DNA of 5,089 nt from Mageeibacillus sp. UBA1257. GTDB lineage: Bacteria; Bacillota; Clostridia; UBA1212; UBA1257. The DNA lies in assembly GCA_002308775.1 (NCBI GenBank), contig DBVT01000101.1, positions 1 through 5,089 on the forward strand, in the 5' to 3' direction. The position numbers were made by a program, and so were the translations under genes. This document shows, one piece after another, positions 1-5,089 of this stretch (its first letter is position 1; each line of letters opens with the position of its first letter). The notes under the pieces were generated by a model. It saw only the letters and a list, made by a program, of their open reading frames with translations. It had not been told where the DNA came from and did not search any database.

Positions 1-27
1 CACGAGTTTTTAAACACCCCCTTTTTC

Positions 28-119
28 TGGCGGAGATGGAGAGATTTGAACTCTCGCGCGGCTATAAACCGCCTACACCCTTAGCAGGGGCGCCTCTTCG
101 GCCTCTTGAGTACATCTCC
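28..119 (-). tRNA. tRNA-Ser (anticodon GCU), CCA encoded
   Basis: On the minus strand this folds as a class II tRNA. The acceptor stem pairs GGAGATG (113-119) with CATCTCC (32-38), the discriminator base is G at 31, and CCA is encoded at 28-30. The anticodon arm has stem CGCCC/GGGTG (one G-T pair) around loop CTGCTAA, giving anticodon GCT at 83-85, which reads serine codons AGC and AGU. The long variable arm contains a GCGG/CCGC stem, as expected for serine tRNA. The T arm is GAGAG-TTCAAAT-CTCTC. It is transcribed alone within this window, from a strong promoter about 55 bases upstream. No T-rich terminator is visible in the 27 bases left of the gene, so transcription may continue past the window edge, perhaps into further tRNA genes. 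Confidence 0.97.
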
Positions 120-148
120 ATAATGCCGAATTAAATGTTGTATATTAG

Positions 149-164
149 CTGCGATCGGTCGCAG
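149..164 (-). other. hairpin in the tRNA-Ser 5' leader
   Basis: The minus strand reads CTGCGA-CCGA-TCGCAG, a perfect 6-bp stem with a four-base loop. It sits between the predicted start of transcription (near 167) and the mature tRNA 5' end at 119. No T run follows it, so it is unlikely to be a terminator. It would begin within a few bases of the transcript 5' end and could protect the precursor or guide processing; that role is inference. Confidence 0.45.
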
Positions 165-173
165 ACTTGATAT

Positions 174-201
174 ATTTTACCATAAAAGAGGTAATAGTCA
201 A
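174..201 (-). promoter_or_regulatory. sigma-A-type promoter for tRNA-Ser
   Basis: The minus strand carries -35 TTGACT (196-201) and -10 TAAAAT (174-179), separated by 16 bases. Each hexamer differs from consensus at one position. The predicted transcription start is near 167, leaving a leader of roughly 48 bases before the tRNA. An A/T-rich tract (202-215) lies directly upstream of the -35 and could act as an UP element, as is common for stable-RNA promoters; that last point is inference. Confidence 0.75.
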
Positions 202-307
202 GAAAATTTTTTGGAAATCGTATCGTTAAAGGGCATTTTGGGGGAAATATGCGAATCGGCGCAATTATACACGATTGCTTAAGCCGATCTGTGTCCGCAA
301 ATGCAAA

Positions 308-345
308 CCTCGAGCGGGGCAAAATGCCGGAACTCGAGGCATTTT
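308..345 (-). terminator. probable terminator of the ABC-DUF1854-darA unit (overlapping hairpins)
   Basis: It begins 16 bases past the darA stop codon, in transcription order. Two inverted repeats interleave. One pairs AAAATGCC (338-345 on the minus strand) with GGCATTTT (321-328), an 8-bp stem with a 9-base loop whose 3' arm ends in four T. The other pairs CCTCGAG (333-339) with CTCGAGG (308-314), with GGC-ATTTT-GCC nested inside, and is followed by TTTGCATTT. Either could stop RNA polymerase, but neither has a long uninterrupted T run, so efficiency is uncertain. The first repeat is equally symmetrical on the plus strand, but no plus-strand gene needs it here. Confidence 0.5.
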
Positions 346-361
346 ACGATGGCCGGAACGA

Positions 362-688
362 TCAGAGTTTTTCGCAGTCTTCGACGCCGAGGACGAAAAC
401 GGTTGCGCCGCCTACAACGACTTCCGTTGGAACGCTGTTGTTGCTGATGCCTTTTCCGAAGGAAGCGGTCGAAGGGTTGACGCGCTTTCTGGTGGCGCAG
501 TATTTGGAAATGACTGATTTTACCTCCTGGACTTTGTCGTCATCGGTTCCGATGAGGAAGGTCGTGTTGCCAACCTGGAGGAATCCGCCTGTTGTGGAAA
601 GTTTTGTGACCGTGAAGCCGTCATGTGTGAGGGCAGATGCGACGATCGCGCTGTCTTCGTTGTTCACTATCGCGAGGATAAGTTTCAT
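362..688 (-). CDS. darA: DarA/PstA-type cyclic-di-AMP receptor (PII-like, YaaQ/DUF970 family)
   Basis: The 108-residue product is recognised by its family signature: MKLILAIV at the start, TKLSTTGGFLQVGNTTF at residues 28-44, and VGGATVFVL at 92-100. The length matches the family (about 109). Known members are cytoplasmic PII-like trimers that bind cyclic di-AMP between subunits; their downstream partner is not settled. By comparison with Bacillus and Staphylococcus homologues recalled from memory, Thr28, Phe36, Leu37, Asn41 and Gly47 of the ligand site are kept, but position 26, usually Arg, is Thr. The segment before VGGATVFV is divergent and the C-terminus ends in EDCEKL instead of a FHQF-like end. 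The ATG start has GGAG 7 bases upstream (696-699). It is the last gene of a three-gene unit, 32 bp after the DUF1854 gene. The tmk and holB neighbours seen in Bacillus are absent. The family call is secure; ligand binding is inferred. Confidence 0.9.
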   Translation of the reverse strand: MKLILAIVNNEDSAIVASALTHDGFTVTKLSTTGGFLQVGNTTFLIGTDDDKVQEVKSVISKYCATRKRVNPSTASFGKGISNNSVPTEVVVGGATVFVLGVEDCEKL

Positions 689-720
689 AATAACACTCCG
701 TTCTTTATTTAATAATAATT

Positions 721-1209
721 TTAAATATCAAATCCCAGCAGTTTTTTGCTGTGTTTGTCGAGTTTTTTGACGTCGGGGATCTCGTATCTGTTGTCGTTCG
801 AGTCGCGGACGAGGATACGGCCGTCATAGAGCACTTTGATGTCGTACTGCCTGTTCTGGATGGTAAAAGACTGCCTGCCGCGGTCAGTATCGACTGTCCA
901 TTTTAATACGCCGAATTTCTCCGAGCGTTCTACGAGTTTTTCGATCTTGGGGATCAGATAGTACTCCTTGAGGCAGTCCTCGATGATCTCTTTGGATTCG
1001 GGGATCAGCGCCGCGAGGTCGCGGATTATCGCCTGCTCCTTGTTGTCCTTGTCGAGAAGCGTTATGTATTTGCTGCCGCCGCTCACCGGGAAAAGTCTCC
1101 TTGGCTCAAGGTCTTCGATCACCCTTCCGTCGTAAAAGACCGCGTCCACAAGGCACGAGTCTTTGCGTATGAATTTTACTTCGTCACTGTTGATATAAAA
1201 TCTCGCCAT
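721..1209 (-). CDS. DUF1854 family protein paired with an ABC exporter
   Basis: This 162-residue soluble protein has no signal peptide or membrane segment. It matches my recollection of the DUF1854 family: LEPRRLFP at 35-42, YLIPKI at 84-89, WTVDTDRG at 104-111, and a C-terminal IPDVKKLDKHSKKLL at 144-158 (family pattern: ...LD+HS++LL). The biochemical function is unknown. In other bacteria DUF1854 genes sit beside fused ABC exporters, and some proteobacterial pairs are labelled cyanophycin-associated; no cyanophycin synthetase or cyanophycinase gene is visible here, so that role should not be assumed. The ATG start is set by GGAGG 8 bases upstream (1218-1222), which overlaps the end region of the ABC gene (gap 16 bp). 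Close spacing and this recurring partnership suggest it acts with the transporter, possibly as a cytoplasmic accessory. Confidence 0.85.
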   Translation of the reverse strand: MARFYINSDEVKFIRKDSCLVDAVFYDGRVIEDLEPRRLFPVSGGSKYITLLDKDNKEQAIIRDLAALIPESKEIIEDCLKEYYLIPKIEKLVERSEKFGVLKWTVDTDRGRQSFTIQNRQYDIKVLYDGRILVRDSNDNRYEIPDVKKLDKHSKKLLGFDI

Positions 1210-1225
1210 GTAAAACGCCTCCTCT

Positions 1226-3487
1226 CTAGTCGAACCGCTCTTCTTCTTTTTTCTTCTTCAGGTTGTCAGCCATGGACTGGATCTCGACGAGCCTGTAGTA
1301 TTTGCCCTTCAACGCGAGGAGCTCCTCGGGGGTGCCGTTTTCGATTATTTTACCCTGGTCGACGACGATGATCTTGTTCGCTTTGCGCAGAGTGGAAAGT
1401 CTGTGGGCGATCATAAGAGTCGTTCTGCCCTTGATAAGACGGTCGATCGCCTCCTGGATCAGGTTCTCTGTCTCTGAGTCGACGGATGCCGTAGCCTCGT
1501 CAAAGATCATCAGGCTCGGATTTTTAAGGACTGCTCTGGCGATCGAAACACGCTGGCGTTCACCTCCGGAAAGACCTATGCCGCGCTCTCCGAGCATTGA
1601 ATCGTAACCGTCAGGCTGCCGCGCAATGAATTCGTGAGCGTTCGCGATATCTGCCGCGTTTATTACCTCCTCGACGGAAGAATTCGGCTTGCTGTAAGCG
1701 ATATTGTTGAACACGGTGTCTCTGAAGAGCATTGCCTCCTGCTGCACGTATCCGATCTGAGATCTGTAAAATTCCATATCAAGATCTTTTATATTGTGTC
1801 CGTCCAGCAGTATCTCGCCTTCGTAGTTGTCGTAAAATCTCATCAGCAGATTGACCAGCGTCGTTTTACCCGAGCCGGTCGTACCCACAATGCCGACGAT
1901 GTCCCCCGGTTCTATGGTCAAATTGATATCTGTGAGCACCTTCTTCGTACGGTCGAAGGAGAAATTGACGTTTTTGAATTCGATCTTGCCGTCGATCTTC
2001 GGAAGGATCTCTCCCTTTTTCTCGTCAACTTCAGGCTCCGCGTCGAGGATATCGAACACCCTCTCAACGGCCGCCAGAGCCTGCTGATACGAGTCGTTCA
2101 GGTACGCGAAGAAGTTGACCGGTCCGTAAAACATCGATGTATAAGAGAGGAACGATACGAGAAGACCTGCTGTGAGGCCGCCCATTCCGACGATGACCCA
2201 GTGACCGCCTATGCTCCAGATCAGGAGCGATCCGCATGTTACAACGAACGAGACTATCTGAGGGAACGCTGTCGCGATCCTTGCGGACTGAATGTCCACG
2301 TTGAGCCATTCCCTGTTGTATCTTTCGAATTTTTCAACAGATCTCTTTTCACCGGCGAAAGCTTTGATGACTCTGATACCGGGAAGCGAGTCCGTCAAAA
2401 CCGATGTGACGCCTGCCCAGCGCCTCCATATCCTTCTGTAAAAAGGAGCGATCTTTCGTCCGAATATTTTTGCTCCCATTACTACGAACGGCACGGGGAT
2501 GAGCGACAGAAGAGTGAGCTTCCAGTTCATAATAAACATAATGACGATAATGCCTATGAGCAGGAAGAACTGGATGACGACTTCCTGTGTTATACGAAGC
2601 ATGAACGCGTTGATCGTGTTTGTATCGCCGCTTATTCTGTTTATGACGGAGCCCGTTGACGTCTTGTCGTAAAATTTCATCGGCAGGTACTGAGCGTGCC
2701 TGTATACGTCATTTCTAAGCGATTCGACCATCTTGTCGCCGCTCACACGGAGCAGATATGCTTTTATCAGGTTGATCAAAAACTGGAGGAAATACGCGCC
2801 GAAGAGAGCTAAAACGACCACTCCGAGTTTGTCCTCGAGTTTTTTGGGAAGGATATCATCGACGAGCATCTTGGTGATATACGGAGGGAGCAGAGCAAGC
2901 GCAGTCGCGGCAGCAGATAAAAACAGGCAGAAAATGAGGATCCATTTCTGCGGAGCGACGTATTTTACGAGTTTTTTGATGATCTTGCCCTTTGAAGCGC
3001 AGTGGATGCATTCGGCGCCCGGATGGAGGAGCCTTCTGCCGCATTTAGGACAGATATTGAGCAGTTTTTCAAATGTGGCGGAAACTACTTCGTACTCTGC
3101 TTCTTTGTCCTTGCCCGATGCGATATTCGTGAGATAATTCGCGGCCATATCGCAGAGCGACGCCACAGCGTACGTAAAACGAAGAGGTTTTTCCTTTGTT
3201 CCGTCCTTCATTTCAACGCGAAGCTGGGCATTGCCGTACATTCTTTTTACGAAAGCCTTGTCAATGTCCTCGATTCTTCGCTCGACAGCTCCGCCTTCGA
3301 TGTCGGGGTCAATGGCGATGTACCTCTGCTCTGTCACAGCCAGAGCAGACTGTCCGTACTTGGCTTTCTCGGTAAGGTCTCCTACGATGACGAAAAGAAG
3401 TTTGTCGTCGTCTCTCAGGTACTCTTTCAGCTTCGTTTCGACAGCTGACGGCATTTCCCTGTTGATAAAGGTTCCGTTATAATCCAT
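1226..3487 (-). CDS. fused ABC exporter (TMD-NBD half transporter) with N-terminal PH-like domain and zinc ribbon
   Basis: A 753-residue protein of the type I (MsbA/LmrA-like) exporter fold, probably working as a homodimer in the cytoplasmic membrane. Residues about 20-125 look like a bacterial PH-like domain (YokE type), with alternating strands ending in a helix. C146, C149, C160 and C163 form a CPxC...CxxC zinc ribbon. Six hydrophobic segments follow at roughly 182-203, 220-242, 302-321, 323-340, 409-428 and 430-453. The nucleotide-binding domain starts near 502 and is complete: Walker A GTTGSGKT (535-542), Q-loop Q583, signature LSGGERQ (639-645), Walker B LMIFDE (659-664) with catalytic Glu664, D-loop SVD (668-670), and H-loop His695. 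The tail is Lys/Glu rich. Ordinary half exporters are about 580-600 residues, so the N-terminal 165 are additional. The start ATG has GGAGGT 6 bases upstream (3493-3498). The substrate is unknown; drugs, lipids or peptides are all possible. It is the first gene of the unit with DUF1854 and darA. Confidence 0.95.
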   Translation of the reverse strand: MDYNGTFINREMPSAVETKLKEYLRDDDKLLFVIVGDLTEKAKYGQSALAVTEQRYIAIDPDIEGGAVERRIEDIDKAFVKRMYGNAQLRVEMKDGTKEKPLRFTYAVASLCDMAANYLTNIASGKDKEAEYEVVSATFEKLLNICPKCGRRLLHPGAECIHCASKGKIIKKLVKYVAPQKWILIFCLFLSAAATALALLPPYITKMLVDDILPKKLEDKLGVVVLALFGAYFLQFLINLIKAYLLRVSGDKMVESLRNDVYRHAQYLPMKFYDKTSTGSVINRISGDTNTINAFMLRITQEVVIQFFLLIGIIVIMFIMNWKLTLLSLIPVPFVVMGAKIFGRKIAPFYRRIWRRWAGVTSVLTDSLPGIRVIKAFAGEKRSVEKFERYNREWLNVDIQSARIATAFPQIVSFVVTCGSLLIWSIGGHWVIVGMGGLTAGLLVSFLSYTSMFYGPVNFFAYLNDSYQQALAAVERVFDILDAEPEVDEKKGEILPKIDGKIEFKNVNFSFDRTKKVLTDINLTIEPGDIVGIVGTTGSGKTTLVNLLMRFYDNYEGEILLDGHNIKDLDMEFYRSQIGYVQQEAMLFRDTVFNNIAYSKPNSSVEEVINAADIANAHEFIARQPDGYDSMLGERGIGLSGGERQRVSIARAVLKNPSLMIFDEATASVDSETENLIQEAIDRLIKGRTTLMIAHRLSTLRKANKIIVVDQGKIIENGTPEELLALKGKYYRLVEIQSMADNLKKKKEEERFD

Positions 3488-3498
3488 TTTACACCTCC

Positions 3499-3546
3499 GA
3501 GCATCAGAAGACGAATCCCCTGTTGCTTTTTGTAAGTAATATGCTC
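3499..3546 (-). promoter_or_regulatory. possible long-range stem in the ABC gene leader
   Basis: GAGCAT (3541-3546 on the minus strand) can pair perfectly with ATGCTC (3499-3504), with 36 bases between. The 3' arm directly abuts the Shine-Dalgarno sequence at 3493-3498. If formed, the stem would leave the ribosome site just outside the paired region and could influence its access. Six base pairs over that distance can arise by chance, so this is a weak call. Confidence 0.2.
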
Positions 3547-3557
3547 TTTTCGAGGTA

Positions 3558-3586
3558 ATTATGGTTGTTTAAAATCGTAAAGTCAA
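3558..3586 (-). promoter_or_regulatory. sigma-A-type promoter for the ABC-DUF1854-darA unit
   Basis: The minus strand has -35 TTGACT (3581-3586) and -10 CATAAT (3558-3563), separated by 17 bases. Each hexamer is one base from consensus, with optimal spacing. The predicted start near 3551 leaves a leader of about 64 bases before the ABC start codon. It lies in the gap between tlyA and the ABC gene, so the downstream unit can be transcribed independently of dxs-tlyA. No clear operator is visible. Confidence 0.75.
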
Positions 3587-3604
3587 TAGAAAAAAACGAT
3601 TTTT
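3571..3604 (-). terminator. weak candidate terminator after tlyA
   Basis: Directly after the tlyA stop the minus strand reads AAAAATCG (3597-3604), then a 19-base spacer, then CGATTTT (3571-3577). This is a 7-bp inverted repeat whose 3' arm ends in T. It has only two G-C pairs, so the stem would be unstable, and it overlaps the -35 of the next promoter. It is the only terminator-like structure in the gap; read-through into the ABC gene is quite possible. Confidence 0.25.
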
Positions 3605-3605
3605 C

Positions 3606-4331
3606 TCATCTTTTTTTCAACAATGTCAGATATTCGATGTTGCCGTCGCCGCCCTCAATAGGAGATTCGATTATCTCTCCCGTGTAAAAAAAGATCGACG
3701 CATATGCCCTGAATCTCTCCAGAACCTCCTGCCTGACTTTTTCTGACGTAACTATCCCTTTTTTGTTCAAAAATTTCCTTCCGGCTTCAAACTGGGGCTT
3801 GATCAGACATATACAAAGACCGTCCTTTTTAAGCGCATAAGCCGCGGCAGGAAGTATTTTTTCAAGCGAAATAAACGAAACATCTATTGATGCGAGAGTA
3901 AAATGCTCCTTCATCTCTTCCTCTTCGACGATCTTTCTGGCGTCAAAGCCCTCCATCGCCGTGACGCGCAGATCGTTTTTTATTTCCTCCGCGAGTTGAC
4001 CGTGACCCACGTCGACGCATGTTACTGACGACGCCCCGCCTTCCAGAAGTATCTGAGTAAAGCCTCCCGTTGACGCTCCGATATCGATGCAAATGTGCCC
4101 CTTCGGCGAGATGTTAAAATGCTCCAGGGCCCCTTTTAATTTCAGAGCGCCGCGGCTTACATAAGGCACCGGATCTTCCTTCGCCTCGATGACGGTCTTT
4201 TCGTTCACGTCAAACGACGGTTTCGTCACGATCTTTCCGTCTGCGAAAACAAGCCCCTCCGATATCGCTCTGGCGGCTCTCGTCCTGCTGACATATATTC
4301 CTCTTCTGACAAGCTCCGTGTCGATCCTCAT
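3606..4331 (-). CDS. tlyA: TlyA family rRNA (cytidine-2'-O)-methyltransferase
   Basis: This 241-residue protein has the TlyA two-domain layout. Residues 1-60 form an S4 RNA-binding domain (RIDTELVRRG, then SRTRAARAISEGLVFADG within 15-32). The rest is a FtsJ-like Rossmann methyltransferase. The S-adenosylmethionine loop is DIGASTGGFT (83-92). The catalytic K-D-K-E tetrad appears as K64 (SRGALKL), D150 (SIDVSF), K178 (LIKPQFE) and E233 (NIEYL). Studied homologues methylate 23S rRNA C1920, and some also 16S rRNA C1409, making ribosomes sensitive to capreomycin; the older name hemolysin A is probably misleading. The length is at the short end of the family and nothing appears missing. The ATG overlaps the dxs stop as ATGA, with GGAG 8 bases upstream (4340-4343) inside dxs, implying translational coupling. 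The nadK gene that often follows tlyA is replaced here by the ABC unit. Confidence 0.95.
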   Translation of the reverse strand: MRIDTELVRRGIYVSRTRAARAISEGLVFADGKIVTKPSFDVNEKTVIEAKEDPVPYVSRGALKLKGALEHFNISPKGHICIDIGASTGGFTQILLEGGASSVTCVDVGHGQLAEEIKNDLRVTAMEGFDARKIVEEEEMKEHFTLASIDVSFISLEKILPAAAYALKKDGLCICLIKPQFEAGRKFLNKKGIVTSEKVRQEVLERFRAYASIFFYTGEIIESPIEGGDGNIEYLTLLKKR

Positions 4332-5089
4332 TTTGCATGCTCCGAAAGCTCAGCGGCAGCCTTGACTATGCCGTCTGCGTCAAGCCCGTATTTTTTGTAT
4401 ATGGATTTTATGTCCGCCTGCAGCACAGGCTCGTCCGGATATCCCAGACATCTGATCTTCTTCCCTGTTAAAATGTTCTTCCCGTCTTCAACGACCTGCG
4501 CAAGCTCAGATACTACAGTCTCTCCGAAACCGCCGGTGACGATACCGTCCTCAACCGTGACGATCACCGAGGCGTCACTCACAAGCTCTCTAATGCCCTT
4601 TAAATCGATCGGCTTCGCAAAACGCGCGTTTAACAGCGCAACGCCAAAGCCGCTCTTCTCGAGCCTTTCAGAGGCCTCCACGGCCGCGTTCACAACAGAA
4701 CCGATCGCTATCAGCGCAATGTCCTTCTTCTCGGTGTCTTTTATGACTTCCCCTTTGCCGTATTCTATTTTTGCCACTGTTTCTCTTTCGGTAAAATCGT
4801 TCTTCGCCGGGTATCTGATAATAAAAGGTCCGGCGGGTATTTTGTTTTCAAATATACCGTAGGAAAAACGTATGACGGCCGAAAGCTCGGCGAGGGAGGA
4901 AGGCGCGAAAACTGTTCCGGAAGGAAGTGTTTTCGCGTAGGCGAGATCGTATATGCCCTGGTGGGTCTCGCCGTCGCGACCCGCGGCTCCGCCGCGGTCA
5001 AAACCGATTATGATCTTCGCCTGCTGCAATGCCGCGTCATGCAGCAGCTGGTCGTACGCCCTTTGGGCGAATGTGGAATACAGAACGAG
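4328..5089 (-). CDS. dxs: 1-deoxy-D-xylulose-5-phosphate synthase, C-terminal part (5' end outside window)
   Basis: The reading frame is open to the window edge, giving 253 C-terminal residues of a protein normally about 620 long. The first visible residues (YSTFAQRAYDQLLHD) match the family, so a TTG at 5027-5029 is an internal Leu codon and not the start. The enzyme joins pyruvate and glyceraldehyde 3-phosphate, using thiamine diphosphate, to begin the non-mevalonate isoprenoid pathway in the cytoplasm. Seen here, by in-window residue number, are the end of the pyrimidine-binding domain with DRGGAAGRDGETHQG (31-45) and RYPAK (92-96, usually RYPRG), then the transketolase C-terminal domain with NARFAKPID (154-162) and VTVEDG (177-182). 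The GDG cofactor motif and catalytic Glu would lie upstream, outside the window. The stop codon overlaps the tlyA start. A transketolase C-terminal subunit is the alternative, but the motifs and the tlyA neighbour favour dxs. Confidence 0.93.
   Translation of the reverse strand, partial: LVLYSTFAQRAYDQLLHDAALQQAKIIIGFDRGGAAGRDGETHQGIYDLAYAKTLPSGTVFAPSSLAELSAVIRFSYGIFENKIPAGPFIIRYPAKNDFTERETVAKIEYGKGEVIKDTEKKDIALIAIGSVVNAAVEASERLEKSGFGVALLNARFAKPIDLKGIRELVSDASVIVTVEDGIVTGGFGETVVSELAQVVEDGKNILTGKKIRCLGYPDEPVLQADIKSIYKKYGLDADGIVKAAAELSEHAK

Noticed and set aside
131..322. 63-codon minus-strand frame between darA and the tRNA
   Set aside because: It begins inside the terminator hairpins, crosses the tRNA promoter, and ends in the tRNA leader; there is no good ribosome site and no recognisable protein.
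249..770. 173-codon open frame on the plus strand over darA
   Set aside because: It is antisense to darA, runs into the DUF1854 gene, and its translation resembles no family. It has no supported promoter.
1634..2659. 341-codon open frame on the plus strand inside the ABC gene
   Set aside because: It lies wholly antisense to a clear, complete ABC exporter; its translation has no recognisable domain and is rich in Asp, Arg and His in a way typical of antisense frames.
721..3487. Cyanophycin transport or metabolism locus
   Set aside because: ABC/DUF1854 pairs carry that label in some proteobacteria, but no cyanophycin synthetase, cyanophycinase or related enzyme is present in this window.
3606..4331. 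TlyA as a pore-forming haemolysin
   Set aside because: The protein has an S4 domain, a SAM-binding motif and the K-D-K-E methyltransferase tetrad, with no membrane segments or secretion signal, so an rRNA methyltransferase is the better call.
4328..5029. A full-length 233-residue protein starting at TTG 5027-5029
   Set aside because: The frame stays open to the window edge and the 20 upstream residues match DXS, so this is a truncated view of a longer gene, not a stand-alone small protein.

Overview
The window reads as ordinary chromosome of a Bacillota bacterium, most likely a Clostridia-type member. The basis is a DarA/PstA-type c-di-AMP receptor (a family typical of Bacillota), the dxs-tlyA pairing common in clostridia and bacilli, strong GGAGG-type ribosome binding sites and near-consensus sigma-A-like promoters. 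Species or genus cannot be told from this sequence. Every gene I can support lies on the minus strand, so the biological order runs from the right end to the left end. I saw no mobile element, CRISPR array, riboswitch or phage gene.

Layout in transcription order: (1) at 4328-5089 is the C-terminal third or so of dxs (1-deoxy-D-xylulose-5-phosphate synthase), cut by the window edge, followed through an ATGA overlap by tlyA (3606-4331), an rRNA 2'-O-ribose methyltransferase. (2) A 118-bp gap (3488-3605) holds a near-consensus promoter (TTGACT-N17-CATAAT) and a weak, A/T-rich inverted repeat that may end the dxs-tlyA transcript. (3) A compact three-gene unit follows: a 753-residue fused ABC exporter with an unusual N-terminal extension (PH-like domain plus four-cysteine zinc ribbon), a DUF1854 protein, and a DarA-like c-di-AMP receptor. 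Gaps are 16 and 32 bp and each gene has its own good Shine-Dalgarno site. (4) A hairpin cluster at 308-345 probably ends that unit. (5) A second strong promoter (TTGACT-N16-TAAAAT) drives a tRNA-Ser(GCU) gene with encoded CCA at 28-119.

The dxs-tlyA unit is housekeeping (isoprenoid precursor synthesis and ribosome modification). The ABC/DUF1854 pair is a known recurrent partnership of unknown substrate. The most interesting feature is that a c-di-AMP receptor is the last gene of the same apparent operon, which suggests, but does not prove, a link between the nucleotide second messenger and this transporter. Nothing here amounts to a clearly new system; the PH-zinc ribbon-ABC architecture and its company are the best leads.
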